This document shows positions 8,050 through 16,603 of a stretch of DNA of 64,000 nucleotides, one piece after another (positions within the stretch are counted from its first letter, which is position 1; each line of letters begins with the position of its first letter). A program made the position numbers and the translations under genes. Under the pieces are notes generated by a model. It saw only the letters and a list, made by a program, of their open reading frames with translations, did no database searches and was not told the DNA's origin. This stretch comes from Nocardioides sp. Root190 (GTDB lineage Bacteria; Actinomycetota; Actinomycetes; Propionibacteriales; Nocardioidaceae). The stretch spans positions 375,382-439,381 of the forward strand of contig NZ_LMIA01000008.1 in assembly GCF_001428565.1 (NCBI RefSeq), in the 5' to 3' direction.

Positions 8050-8724
8050 GTGACTCGGCGCCGCCTCCTTCTTGCTGTTCTCGTGGTCCTCGCCTCTGTC
8101 GGGGTGACCACGACGGTGCTGGCGCGCGCCGGGGCGGGTCCGGACCGGTGCGGTGTGCGCGCCGACCGTGCCGCCCAGCGCGCCGAGCTCGTGACCGGAA
8201 CCGGCCCCGAGGTGCTGGTCGTCGGCGACTCCTACTCCGTCGGGGTCGGCGTGGGCTCGGCCCGTTCGTGGCCGGTGCGACTTCCCGGTCGGGTGCGCGT
8301 CGACGGGTTCTCCGGGAGTGGCTTCAGTGTCGGCGCCAGCGCCTGCGGCGACCTGTCCTACGCCAGCCGGGTCGAGCGCTCGCTGCGTCGTACGACGGAC
8401 CTGGTGGTCGTCGAGGGCGGGCTCAACGACCATGACCAGCCGATCGCCGACGTCGAGGCGGGCGCCGAGCGCCTGCTCGACCGGATCGGGGCGACCCCCG
8501 CGCTGCTCGTCGGTCCGCCCGTGGTGCCGGACCGCTCGCGCGCGGCCGTCCAGGAGATCGACGCCACCCTGGCCCGCGTCGCCTCCGAGCGCGGCGTGCC
8601 CTACCTGTCGATGCTCGAGGTCGACCTCAGCCTGCTGGAGGACCGACTGCACCCGGACCGGGCCGGACACCGTCGCTTCGGTGACGTGGTGGGCGAGCGG
8701 GTCGAGGCGCTCCTTGCCCGCTGA
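8050..8724 (+). CDS. secreted or anchored SGNH/GDSL hydrolase
   Basis: A 224-residue esterase/lipase-like protein. Residues 1-26 (MTRRRLLLAVLVVLASVGVTTTVLA) are a signal peptide or membrane anchor. Block I is GDSYSVG with the catalytic Ser, block III is GGLND, and block V is DRLHPDRAGH with the Asp-His pair. It should act outside the membrane on an ester or acyl substrate that cannot be predicted. Start is GTG 8050; GATGAT at 8038-8043 is a possible -10 six bases upstream. It precedes the DinG-like helicase, which has its own promoter. Confidence 0.87.
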   Translation: MTRRRLLLAVLVVLASVGVTTTVLARAGAGPDRCGVRADRAAQRAELVTGTGPEVLVVGDSYSVGVGVGSARSWPVRLPGRVRVDGFSGSGFSVGASACGDLSYASRVERSLRRTTDLVVVEGGLNDHDQPIADVEAGAERLLDRIGATPALLVGPPVVPDRSRAAVQEIDATLARVASERGVPYLSMLEVDLSLLEDRLHPDRAGHRRFGDVVGERVEALLAR

Positions 8725-8764
8725 CGCCTGTGGAGGGGCGCGCAGGATCGTCGGGTCGACCCTC

Positions 8765-8778
8765 TAGGGTTCTGGCAG
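8765..8778 (+). promoter_or_regulatory. -10 hexamer for leaderless helicase gene
   Basis: TAGGGT at 8765-8770 is followed by seven bases and GTG 8778. This supports starting the helicase there rather than at the ATG 8730. Confidence 0.55.
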
Positions 8779-10739
8779 TGAGCACCGATCCAGCCGCCGA
8801 GTCCCACCCGGTCCGCGACCTGCTCGCGGCCGCGGTGACCGCGCTCGGTGGTCAGGAGCGGTCCGGGCAGGTGGAGATGGCCGAGGCCGTCGCGACGTCC
8901 TTCGCCGAGAAGGAGCACCTGCTCGTCCAGGCCGGCACCGGCACCGGCAAGTCGCTGGGCTACCTCGTCCCGGCGCTGCTGCACGACAAGCGGGTCGTCA
9001 TCGCGACCGCGACCCTGGCCCTCCAGCACCAGCTCGTCGAGCGGGACCTGCCGCGGCTCGTCAAGGCAGTCGGCTCGATGCCGGGCGTCGATGCCAGCTA
9101 TGCCGTGCTCAAGGGCCGCTCCAACTACGCCTGCCTGCACCGGATCCGCGAGGGCGCGCCCGACGACCAGGGCGAGCTGGTCCAGATGCCCGAGGGCTCC
9201 ATGGGCGCCAAGGTCCTCGAGCTGCGCAAGTGGGCGGAGTCCGCCTCCGAGGACGGCAAGAGTGGCGAGCGTGACGAGGCCCCTCGCCACACCGAGAAGG
9301 AATGGCGCCAGGTCAGCGTCTCGGCACGCGAGTGCCTCAGCGCCAGCAAGTGCCAGTTCGGCCAGGAGTGCTTCGCCGAGCGGGCCAAGGAGAAGGCCCA
9401 TCGCTCCCACCTGATCGTGACCAACCACTCCCTCCTCGCGATCGACGCGATCGAGGGCATCCCGATGATCCCGGAGTACGACGCCGTCGTCATCGACGAG
9501 GCCCACGAGCTCGCTGCGCGGGTGACCCAGGCCGCCACCGACGAGCTGTGGGCGGCGGAGGTCGAGCGCTCGGCGCGGCGCAGCGTGCGTCACGTCGAGG
9601 GCAACGAGGCCGATGACCTGGCCGACGCGGCCGACGCACTGCGTGCCGCCGTGAGCGAGGCGCCCGCCGGCCGGTTCGAACGCCTGCCTCCGGACCTCGC
9701 CGACGCCCTGATCCTGGTGCGCGACGCCGCCCGGGCCTGCATCTCCGCCTTCCCGAAGGCCGAGTCGGGCAGCGAGCCGGACGCGGCGATGACCCAGGCC
9801 AAGGGCATGGTCCAGGAGGTCTTCGCGACCGCCGAGCGGATGGCAGCCGGGTCGGACAATGACGTGCTGTGGCGCACCGAGGGCAACGACCGCCTGCCGC
9901 CCACGCTCGCGGTCGCTCCGCTCCAGGTCTGGGGCCAGATGCGCGACAAGCTCCTGAGCGAGAACACCGTCGTGATGACGTCAGCCACGCTGATGCTCGG
10001 CGGTGACTTCAACTCGCTGGCCCGCTCGGTGGGTCTCAAGCCGATGCCCGACGCCGAGCAGCCCTGGCGCGGGCTCGACGTCGGCAGCCCGTTCGACTAC
10101 GCCCGCCAGGGCATCCTGTACGTCGCCCGCCACCTGCCGCCGCCGGGACGCGACGGTCTGGTCAAGGCGCAGCTCGACGAGATCACCGAGCTCGTCGACG
10201 CCGCCGACGGCCGTACCCTCGGCCTGTTCTCGAGCCGACGCGCCGCCGAGGCGGCCGCCGAGCACGTCCGTGCGGCCCTGCCGCACCTGACCACCCTGGC
10301 CCAGGGGGAGGCGCAGCTGCCCGAGCTCGCGCGCCAGTTCGTCGACGACCCGCACACCTGCCTGTTCGGCACGCTGGGGCTCTGGCAGGGCCTCGACGTC
10401 CCCGGCGACACCTGCCAGCTGGTGATCATCGACCGGATCCCGTTCCCGCGGCCGGACGACCCGTTGATGAGCGCGCGCCAGAAGGCAGCCGACAAGGCCG
10501 GTGGCAACGGCTTCATGCAGGTCGCGGCCACGCACTCGGCATTGCTGCTGGCCCAGGGAGCGGGGCGACTGATCCGCACCACCTCCGACAAGGGGGTCGT
10601 GGCGGTCCTTGACCCCCGCTTGGCGACCGCGCGCTACGGCTCGTTCCTCAAGGCCAGCCTGCCGCCGATGTGGACGACGACCGATCCCGCCCTGGTGCGC
10701 TCGGCGCTCAAGCGGCTCAGCGCACCGCCGCCACCCTGA
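8778..10739 (+). CDS. DinG/XPD-like ATP-dependent DNA helicase
   Basis: A 653-residue SF2 iron-sulfur helicase. Walker A is QAGTGTGKSLGYL (about residues 51-63), the DEAH box is VVIDEAHELAAR, and motif VI is QGAGRLIRT. Four cysteines in the region between motifs Ia and II (YACLHR, ECLSASKCQFGQECF) fit a 4Fe-4S cluster. These enzymes unwind DNA 5'-3' and resolve R-loops or recombination intermediates. An upstream in-frame ATG at 8730 would add 16 poorly conserved residues. The 3' end overlaps the convergent secreted protein gene by 23 bp. I see no LexA box upstream. Confidence 0.92.
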   Translation: MSTDPAAESHPVRDLLAAAVTALGGQERSGQVEMAEAVATSFAEKEHLLVQAGTGTGKSLGYLVPALLHDKRVVIATATLALQHQLVERDLPRLVKAVGSMPGVDASYAVLKGRSNYACLHRIREGAPDDQGELVQMPEGSMGAKVLELRKWAESASEDGKSGERDEAPRHTEKEWRQVSVSARECLSASKCQFGQECFAERAKEKAHRSHLIVTNHSLLAIDAIEGIPMIPEYDAVVIDEAHELAARVTQAATDELWAAEVERSARRSVRHVEGNEADDLADAADALRAAVSEAPAGRFERLPPDLADALILVRDAARACISAFPKAESGSEPDAAMTQAKGMVQEVFATAERMAAGSDNDVLWRTEGNDRLPPTLAVAPLQVWGQMRDKLLSENTVVMTSATLMLGGDFNSLARSVGLKPMPDAEQPWRGLDVGSPFDYARQGILYVARHLPPPGRDGLVKAQLDEITELVDAADGRTLGLFSSRRAAEAAAEHVRAALPHLTTLAQGEAQLPELARQFVDDPHTCLFGTLGLWQGLDVPGDTCQLVIIDRIPFPRPDDPLMSARQKAADKAGGNGFMQVAATHSALLLAQGAGRLIRTTSDKGVVAVLDPRLATARYGSFLKASLPPMWTTTDPALVRSALKRLSAPPPP

Positions 10740-12111
10740 GGGTCGCCGTCGGCACCTGTGGCCACGGCGTCGCCGGGATCGCCCTGAGCTGGCCCGAGAC
10801 GAAGGTGACCTCGACCCACTCCACGGACGCGCTGAACGGCAGCGTGACGGTGCGACGCAGCTCGTGGGACGCGGTGCCGAGGATCGTGACAGTGGGCGCG
10901 CGGCCCTTCACCTTCACCCGGGTCACGAGGGACAGGTCGAGCGTCGCGAGCTCGTTGATCAGGCCCGCGGCGATCTTGAGCCTCCACGCTCCGCGGAATC
11001 CGCTCCCGCGCGTGAAGCGGTGGGTCTTCGAGGACAGCGTCTCGAGAGCAGCGGGGCTGAACACCTTCGAGCGGGAGGCCCGCGACAGCCGGGTGGTCGT
11101 GGCGGGTGCGGCGGCCTGATAGGTCGCGCCTTCCCGGTAGAAGCGGGCGGGGTCCCTGTTCCAGAAGGCAAAGCGCGTGAACTCGTTGGTGAGCGTGGTC
11201 CCGTGCTCGGCAAGGGCGCCGGTCAGCGCACCGTTCATCTGCCGCAGTCCGGTGTCCTCGACGGGGCCGGCGGCGCCCGGATCGGTGGTGTGCTCCCAGA
11301 TGTGGCGCAGGACGACGGGAAGCCCGCCGACCTCGGCGCGGTAGCGCTCGGACAGGAACCGCAGGAAGATCCACGTGCCCTCGGCGCGCGCACGCGGTGC
11401 CAGCTCGCTGGCGAAGCCCTTGCGCGGGCTTCCCATCGGCCCGTAGGGGAGGACCGCCCGGTTGCGGTTCAGCGTCGGGTAGATCTCGTCCTCGGCCCAG
11501 GCTGCTGATGCGCTGTTGAGCCAGCTGTTCGTCCCGCTGTAGGCCCACTGGACGAGGAGGAAGTACTGGTGCACCGCGTCGAGCCCGGCGTTGGCTGCGC
11601 GACTCAGCCGGGTGCCGTACTCCGCGGGTGAGTAGTCGTTGTCGAGCACGCAGAAGCCGGACGTGGGTCCGGCGGCGGGCTCGTCCTGCACGCAGTGGGC
11701 GCCCCCCGCGACGTCGTCGAGGTCAGCCAGGTAGATGTCGACCTGGTCGCTCCCGCCGCCGAGGACACCGTCACCGACGGGCGAGCGATAGCCCGCCGCG
11801 GCGAAGGTGTCGGCCGCCTTGGGCACGAGCACCGCGGACATGAGGTCGACGTAGTCGGGGATCCCGTTGCCGGCGTACCCCTTCCAGGCGCCGGCGCCGC
11901 CGTCGTCCTCGGCTGGTACGTCGTTGGTGCCGTCCTGGGCGTAGTGCACGCAGATGCCGTCCAGGCACACGGGCGCGGCCTCGGCCGCCTCGTAGATGGT
12001 CTCGGTCGGACGTGGCTCCGCCGCCTGGGCGGGGGACGTCGTCGCCGCGACGAGACTCAGCGGGAGACCGAGGGCGAGCGTGGTGGCGACAGCCACAAGC
12101 AGACGACGCAT
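10717..12111 (-). CDS. secreted MXAN_6640-type metalloprotease paralogue with lost zinc motif
   Basis: A 464-residue exported protein: signal peptide MRRLLVAVATTLALGLPLSLVAATTSPAQA with cleavage after AQA. It is clearly paralogous to the next gene: shared CVHYAQDG/CVHWVEEG, IPDYV, DIYLADL/DIYLGQL, FCVLDND, WAEDE and RFLSERYRA. The HEYFHAVQ zinc site of the paralogue is VHQYFLLVQ here (His181, Gln182, Leu185), so the catalytic Glu and second His are gone while AAWAEDE is kept. It is therefore probably a non-catalytic relative. The start is leaderless-style: TAGCAT (12123-12118) lies six bases upstream. It overlaps the helicase 3' end. Confidence 0.85.
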   Translation of the reverse strand: MRRLLVAVATTLALGLPLSLVAATTSPAQAAEPRPTETIYEAAEAAPVCLDGICVHYAQDGTNDVPAEDDGGAGAWKGYAGNGIPDYVDLMSAVLVPKAADTFAAAGYRSPVGDGVLGGGSDQVDIYLADLDDVAGGAHCVQDEPAAGPTSGFCVLDNDYSPAEYGTRLSRAANAGLDAVHQYFLLVQWAYSGTNSWLNSASAAWAEDEIYPTLNRNRAVLPYGPMGSPRKGFASELAPRARAEGTWIFLRFLSERYRAEVGGLPVVLRHIWEHTTDPGAAGPVEDTGLRQMNGALTGALAEHGTTLTNEFTRFAFWNRDPARFYREGATYQAAAPATTTRLSRASRSKVFSPAALETLSSKTHRFTRGSGFRGAWRLKIAAGLINELATLDLSLVTRVKVKGRAPTVTILGTASHELRRTVTLPFSASVEWVEVTFVSGQLRAIPATPWPQVPTATLRVAAVR

Positions 12112-12140
12112 CCTCCGATGCTAGATCGAAGGATGCGTCG
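12104..12140. terminator. hairpin between the two protease paralogues
   Basis: A 16-bp inverted repeat (12104-12119 and 12125-12140, one mismatch, five-base loop) begins 20 bases beyond the stop of the upstream paralogue on the minus strand. It also contains the -10 and the first codons of the downstream gene. It may terminate the first transcript or act as an operator for the second. No T-tract is present. Confidence 0.5.
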
Positions 12141-12159
12141 TGTCGCGTGGTGGGACCGA

Positions 12160-13803
12160 TCAGCCGCGGTAGGCCCTGACGCTGATCGTCTGGAGCCGCT
12201 CGTCGTCGAGCGCGAAGCCCTGGCAGGTGTACGTCGCGTCGCGGTCCGGGTCGCCGCAACCGCTGTAGCGGGTGCTCGCGTTGATGACGGTCACGTCGAC
12301 CCACTCCATGTTCAGCCGGAACGGGAAGTTGGGCGCGCCGTCACCGTTGCTGTTCAGCGTGACGACCTTGCTGGTCGGCAGGTAGCCCTTCACCTTGGTC
12401 GTGACGACCGCGGCACCGCCGGTGCTCAGGCTGTTGAGGTTGAGCTTGACGCTCAGCCGCTGCTGGGCGCCGGTGGCGGGACGGGTGAAGCGGTAGGTGG
12501 AGTACGCGAGGTGGTCGAGCCGGACGCTGACGACCTTCTTCGGGTTCGCCGGGGTCAACCGGTAGCCCGCCCGGATCGGGGAGGCCTTGTAGGCCGAGCC
12601 CTCGTCGTAGTACGTGCTCGGGCGGCGGTTCCACACCGTGAACAGCGCGAACTGCGTGGGCACCGTGGTGTTGCGCAGCGCGAGCGCGTTGCGGATCGCC
12701 TGGACGGAGTACTGCGTCGGCGTGCGCTTCCAGATGTCCAGGACGACGGTCGACATGCCGCCCTGGGCGCTCGGGTAGCGCTCGGAGAGGAACCGGAAGA
12801 AGATCCAGTTCCCGTACTGGCCCAGGTCGTTGAAGATGTCGAGCGACTGGGTCGGGATGGCCAGCGAGCCGAACGGCAGGTAGTTCCAGTTGTCGTTGAT
12901 CGTGTCGTAGACCTCGTCCTCGGCCCACGTGGCGGTCGCCTCCATCAGCCAGGCGTCCTCGTTGACGTCGTAGGCGAACTGGACGGCGTGGAAGTACTCG
13001 TGGGCCGCCGTGGCCCGCAGCGCCAGCCGGGGCGAGACGCCGAACTCGGCGAAGTCGTTGTCGAGCACGCAGTACGCCGCGGCGGGCACGTGCGCGCTGA
13101 TCGAGTTGTCGTCGATCGTGCAGTAGCCGTAGGCACCGACGTTGCCGAGCTGGCCCAGGTAGATGTCCATCTGGGGGGTGCCGTCGGCTCCGCCGTCACT
13201 GACCACCGGGCGGTAGCCGGCGCCGACGTACTTGGTGGCGACGGTCTTCATCGTGTTGAGGGTGAACTCGACGTAGTCGGGGATCGCCGGGTTGCTGCCG
13301 GCCCACGAGCCGCCGGCGTCGTCGTTCTCGGTGGGGATCCGGTGCGGACCCTCCTCGACCCAGTGGACGCAGACAGCGGCGTTGCACTCGACCTTGTCGG
13401 GGCGCGCGCCGTAGCAGGCGAGGTCCTGGTCGTTGAAGCACTCGCTGCTGGTGTCGGTGGGTCGCGCGAGCAGGCGGGCGGCGGCCGCGCGCTTGCCCTT
13501 GGGCAGGTCGGCCTGACTGACCGAGAGGTCGCGCAGCGCGAGGGTGAGGTCCTTTCCGGCGGGGCGCAGTCCGTCCGCAGGTGCGTCGGTGGTCAGCTCC
13601 GGCGCGGCCTCGATGATCTCCTCGACGGCCGCCAGCGCCTCCTCGGCGACCTCCTGCGGGGTCGTGACCGCGGCAGGGTCGCCTTGGTCGCCCGACCCGT
13701 CGGGGTCCGCCTGGGCGGGCGAGGTGAGGAAGGGAAGAACCAGCAGCGCCGCGAGCAGCGGCAGGAGTCGCGTCAACACGGACGCACGGCTCCGGAAGGT
13801 CAT
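12160..13803 (-). CDS. secreted MXAN_6640-type zinc metalloprotease
   Basis: A 547-residue exported protein with signal peptide MTFRSRASVLTRLLPLLAALLVLPFLTSPAQA. The zinc site is intact: H268-E-Y-F-H272 in AAHEYFHAVQFAY, with a likely third ligand Glu295 in ATWAEDEVYD, as in gluzincins. A propeptide-like Ala/Glu-rich region (about 35-115) precedes the catalytic part, and a beta-rich C-terminal region (about 400-547) follows. It should degrade proteins outside the cell; the target is unknown. It is the first of a tandem pair with the degenerate paralogue 48 bp downstream. Confidence 0.86.
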   Translation of the reverse strand: MTFRSRASVLTRLLPLLAALLVLPFLTSPAQADPDGSGDQGDPAAVTTPQEVAEEALAAVEEIIEAAPELTTDAPADGLRPAGKDLTLALRDLSVSQADLPKGKRAAAARLLARPTDTSSECFNDQDLACYGARPDKVECNAAVCVHWVEEGPHRIPTENDDAGGSWAGSNPAIPDYVEFTLNTMKTVATKYVGAGYRPVVSDGGADGTPQMDIYLGQLGNVGAYGYCTIDDNSISAHVPAAAYCVLDNDFAEFGVSPRLALRATAAHEYFHAVQFAYDVNEDAWLMEATATWAEDEVYDTINDNWNYLPFGSLAIPTQSLDIFNDLGQYGNWIFFRFLSERYPSAQGGMSTVVLDIWKRTPTQYSVQAIRNALALRNTTVPTQFALFTVWNRRPSTYYDEGSAYKASPIRAGYRLTPANPKKVVSVRLDHLAYSTYRFTRPATGAQQRLSVKLNLNSLSTGGAAVVTTKVKGYLPTSKVVTLNSNGDGAPNFPFRLNMEWVDVTVINASTRYSGCGDPDRDATYTCQGFALDDERLQTISVRAYRG

Positions 13804-13846
13804 GGGGGTACCTTGCGTTCGAGCAATGGGACCCCCTGACCCTACG

Positions 13847-14581
13847 TCAGACGCGGCGCAGGACCGCCGTGACCTTGCCGAGGATGGTGGCGTGGGTGCC
13901 GTCGATCGGCTCGAAGGCCGGATTGTGCGGCAGCAGCCACACCTGGCCGTTCTTGCGCTGGAAGGTCTTGACCGTGGCCTCGCCGTCGATCATCGCGGCG
14001 ACGATCTCGCCGTTCTCCGCGGTGGGCTGCTGACGGATGACGACGTAGTCGCCGTTGCAGATCGCGGCCTCGATCATCGACTCGCCGCTGACCTCGAGCA
14101 GGAAGAGCTGGCCGTCGCCGACGAGCTGGCGGGGGAGCGGGAAGACGTCCTCGATGCGCTCCTCGGCGAGGATCGGGCCACCGGCCGCGATCCGGCCGAG
14201 GACCGGCACGTTGGCCGGCACGGGCGCGGCATCGCCGATCCCGGTCTCGTCGTAGGTGGTCTCCTCGGCGTTGCCCATGGCGCGCCGGGCGGCCATCACC
14301 TCGGGCAGGAAGACCTCGAGTGCACGGGGACGGTTCGGGTCGCGCTTGAGGTAGCCCTTCTCCTCGAGCACGCGCAGCTGGTGGGCGACGCTGGAGGTGC
14401 TGGTCAGGCCGACGGCCTGGCCGATCTCGCGCATGCTGGGCGGGTAGCCGCGCTTCTCGATGCTGTCCTTGATGTGGGCGAGCACGCGCAGTTGGCGCGG
14501 CGTCAGCCCGGTTGCGTCCGCCGGGCCGTCGGGCAGCTCGGTGACCTTGGATCCTTTGGATCCTGCCTTGCGGTCAGCCAT
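13847..14581 (-). CDS. lexA: SOS repressor LexA
   Basis: A 244-residue repressor of DNA damage genes. The N-terminal winged helix contains [34 protein letters not shown]. Self-cleavage is at Ala133-Gly134 in GRIAAGGP; the catalytic dyad is Ser168 in SGESM and Lys205 in TVKTF. The reading frame stays open far upstream, but ATG 14581 has GGAGG five bases before it and begins at the expected N-terminus. Autoregulation is likely: promoter TTGAAA-18 bp-TAGCGT (14667-14638, minus strand) overlaps a LexA box. Confidence 0.98.
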   Translation of the reverse strand: MADRKAGSKGSKVTELPDGPADATGLTPRQLRVLAHIKDSIEKRGYPPSMREIGQAVGLTSTSSVAHQLRVLEEKGYLKRDPNRPRALEVFLPEVMAARRAMGNAEETTYDETGIGDAAPVPANVPVLGRIAAGGPILAEERIEDVFPLPRQLVGDGQLFLLEVSGESMIEAAICNGDYVVIRQQPTAENGEIVAAMIDGEATVKTFQRKNGQVWLLPHNPAFEPIDGTHATILGKVTAVLRRV

Positions 14582-14637
14582 GGGTGCCTCCAGTTCGCCG
14601 GGTGGGGCCCGAGACGCTGCCCCGGGGTCATGGTCTG

Positions 14638-14785
14638 ACGCTAACCGATCGGGGCGCGCTGTTTCAAACACCTGTTCGAAGGGCGTGTCGCGACGCGCCG
14701 TTCGAACAGGATTTCGAGTTGGTGCTGGATTTGTTCGAACAGGTGATCTACTCTCGTACACATGTTCGATCGAACGTCTGGTCGA
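14638..14785. promoter_or_regulatory. LexA box cluster in the lexA/LysM divergent promoter
   Basis: Four 16-mers match TCGAAC(N4)GTTCGA with one mismatch each: TCAAACACCTGTTCGA at 14664, TCGAACAGGATTTCGA at 14702, TCGTACACATGTTCGA at 14754 and TCGAACGTCTGGTCGA at 14770 (the last two abut). Bases 14671-14710 also form a 40-bp palindrome with 18 of 20 pairs matching. The 10-mer TTCGAACAGG occurs again at 14734. The lexA promoter (TTGAAA/TAGCGT) lies at the left; a rightward -10 TACTCT lies at 14749-14754. Confidence 0.8.
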
Positions 14786-14845
14786 ACGCCTTCCGTCGGA
14801 CCTCGTCGATAGACAGGGTCCGTTCCCTTCCCCGGAGGTCTCCCC

Positions 14846-15253
14846 ATGAGCACGATCACCATCGCCCCGCACCGTGTCACCGCTCCGCAGCGTGCCGCTG
14901 TCCGGACTGCCCGCAGTGTCGGGTCCGCCCGGCCCGCCGTCCGCCAGCACGGCGGTCCGATCCGCCTGACCCGGCGCGGTCGTGTGGTCGTGTTCCTCTT
15001 CGCCTTCGCCCTGGTCGCCGCCGTCGTGGTCGGCCTGGCCGCCGGCTCGGCCGCGACCCGCGACGAAGGTGGTGCGCCCGCGATCGACGTGATCACGGTG
15101 GCGCCGGGCGACACCCTCTGGGACATCGCCAGCACCGCTGCGGCCGCCACCGGTGGCGACGTGCGGGGAGCGATGGAGGAGATCCAGCAGCTCAACACGC
15201 TCGACGGCAGCCTCGTGTACGCCGGCCAGCAGCTGCGCATCCCGTCCAACTGA
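14846..15253 (+). CDS. LysM-domain membrane protein, probable SOS cell-division inhibitor
   Basis: A 135-residue protein with a basic N-terminus, one membrane helix (about 48-70, [21 protein letters not shown]) and a C-terminal LysM domain ([14 protein letters not shown] ... [13 protein letters not shown]) that should bind peptidoglycan outside the membrane. Position and architecture match the lexA-adjacent LysM proteins YneA (Bacillus) and Rv2719c/ChiZ (Mycobacterium), which delay division during SOS. GGAGG at 14834-14838 precedes ATG 14846 by seven bases. It is divergent from lexA behind four LexA-like boxes, so SOS induction is expected. Function is by analogy. Confidence 0.85.
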   Translation: MSTITIAPHRVTAPQRAAVRTARSVGSARPAVRQHGGPIRLTRRGRVVVFLFAFALVAAVVVGLAAGSAATRDEGGAPAIDVITVAPGDTLWDIASTAAAATGGDVRGAMEEIQQLNTLDGSLVYAGQQLRIPSN

Positions 15254-15317
15254 CGGCTGGCGCCGTTGGGGCGCATCGACTCTCCACCGCCTCGACCCCG
15301 GTGGAGTAGGGGAAAGA

Positions 15318-15368
15318 CGAAGGGTGGCAGGCACCCCGCTCAGCGAGCGGCGCGCTTGCCACCCTTCG
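15318..15368. terminator. bidirectional terminator hairpin
   Basis: CGAAGGGTGGCAGGC (15318-15332) pairs with the segment 15354-15368 over 15 bp with one G-U pair, and a smaller GCTC/GAGC stem lies in the loop. It ends the LysM transcript and covers the last codons of the convergent gene (stop 15340). Confidence 0.65.
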
Positions 15369-15678
15369 GCGTTCCCGGGTCCCGCTTCTGCTTGGGCTCG
15401 GGCGCTGCCGAGAGACCGAGCGAGCGGGAGAGCCGGACTGCGAGCATGAACGCGAGGAAGAGGCACAGCATGCCGCCGAAGGCAGCAACCACCAGGAAGA
15501 ACCAGGCGCTGGTCTTGCCGTCGTGTCGAGCGTTCGCGCCGAAGTCGATGGCGGCGAGCACGAGGTATCCCCACGCGACGAGCGCGAAGGTGATCCCGAA
15601 CGCCAGTGCCAGGAGATCAGGCCGCAACCGGGCCTTGGTCCGGTCGCCGGATCGCTTTCCTCCTGTCACGGCGGTCAT
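15340..15678 (-). CDS. small two-helix membrane protein, unknown function
   Basis: A 112-residue protein with two predicted membrane helices (about 23-45, [23 protein letters not shown], and about 58-82, [23 protein letters not shown]), a basic N-terminus and a basic C-terminal tail. No family is recognised. It converges on the LysM gene, and its last codons lie in the hairpin 15318-15368. Confidence 0.7.
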   Translation of the reverse strand: MTAVTGGKRSGDRTKARLRPDLLALAFGITFALVAWGYLVLAAIDFGANARHDGKTSAWFFLVVAAFGGMLCLFLAFMLAVRLSRSLGLSAAPEPKQKRDPGTPKGGKRAAR

Positions 15679-15748
15679 TGTGTCCGATCCGTGGTTGGCG
15701 CGCCCGGACGACCCGCCCGAACGCGCCCACTCCCTCGTGGTTCAGGCG

Positions 15749-16234
15749 TCAGCTCGACGGCACAACGGTGTAGCCGAGCGTCGTCGGGCCGCCGCTGTCG
15801 GTGGCGACCAACGTGACGCCGTACTTCTCGCCGCGCAGCAGGGCGGTGGTGCCGCCCGTCTCGACGTTCTCGGCGAAGCCGGCCTCGAGCAGGGCCGACT
15901 TGGCCTCGGCGAAGGCGGCCTCGACGCTCTTGTCGCTGGTGGTGGTCACCGACCAGCCGGTGCCCTCGGGGGTCTCGGTCGCGACGCCGGAGGTGACATC
16001 GCCCCTGATCGGGACCTCGCCCTCGGGGAAGCCGTCGGGCAGATCGTTGAGCTCGACGTCGGTGTTGCCGTTGCCGCCCTCCTCGATGAGCTTCTCGGCG
16101 AGCTCCTCGGAGGTCTTCTCCGAGAGGTCCTCCGCGCCGTCGCCGCAGGCGGCGAGCGTGAAGGGGAGGGCGACGGCTGCTGCGGCGGCGACGAGTCCGC
16201 GGCGCAGGTGGGGGCGCGTGCGCAGGATGGTCAT
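15749..16234 (-). CDS. putative lipoprotein
   Basis: A 161-residue exported protein. A basic N-terminus and hydrophobic stretch end in the lipobox FTLAAC, so Cys would be lipidated and the mature protein held on the outer face of the membrane. An acidic linker (EDLSEKTSEELAEKLIEEGGNG) precedes a small beta-rich domain with no motif I recognise. The internal ATG 16234 is chosen because AGGAG lies six bases upstream; the open frame continues 54 bp further. It is transcribed alone, divergent from nrdR. Confidence 0.75.
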   Translation of the reverse strand: MTILRTRPHLRRGLVAAAAAVALPFTLAACGDGAEDLSEKTSEELAEKLIEEGGNGNTDVELNDLPDGFPEGEVPIRGDVTSGVATETPEGTGWSVTTTSDKSVEAAFAEAKSALLEAGFAENVETGGTTALLRGEKYGVTLVATDSGGPTTLGYTVVPSS

Positions 16235-16449
16235 GGTGGCTCCTGGGTTCATCTGGTGCGGTGGGGTACCGACAACGTGGTTCTGCACAGGTCGTGCGGG
16301 GTGGCCGGAGCCCGAGACACGCCGGGGAGAAAACTACTGTCGAGCACCCTCTCCGCGCCCGTGACCTGCGCAAACGCAGGTGCAGGTAAAAGTTCCGGCG
16401 ACTCCTCTGCTCCTGGTCTTGCACCTGTGGTGGCCGAGGCGTACGGTTA
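16235..16449. other. gene-free divergent region with inverted repeats
   Basis: The 369-bp interval between the lipoprotein gene and nrdR holds no gene. In this part I see a 7-bp hairpin ACCTGCG-caaa-CGCAGGT (16364-16381) and a wider inverted pair CAGGTGCA (16377-16384) / TGCACCTG (16420-16427). These are candidate regulatory sites for the lipoprotein promoter. The NrdR boxes follow. Confidence 0.4.
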
Positions 16450-16496
16450 CCACTACATCTAGTAGTTACAACCATGTAGTTCTCCACATCTAGTCC
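16450..16496 (+). promoter_or_regulatory. paired NrdR boxes upstream of nrdR-nrdJ
   Basis: CTACATCTAG (16453-16462) and CCACATCTAG (16484-16493) both fit the NrdR box core CWATATNTWG with small deviations. Their spacing is exactly 31 bp, three helical turns, which is the tandem arrangement known for NrdR boxes. Repression of nrdR and nrdJ by NrdR-ATP/dATP is expected. Confidence 0.75.
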
Positions 16497-16603
16497 ACAG
16501 GACAGGGGGTGGAGATCCACAGTTCACGACCAGTTGTGCACAGCCGGCGCCCTGTCTGTCCACAGCATCTCGACCAGCCGCCCGAGCCCGGGGAGGAGGA
16601 CCC

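Noticed and set aside
13847..15574. 575-residue extended LexA frame
   Set aside because: The first 330 residues run through the lexA promoter, LexA boxes and the LysM gene; the true start at 14581 has a ribosome binding site.
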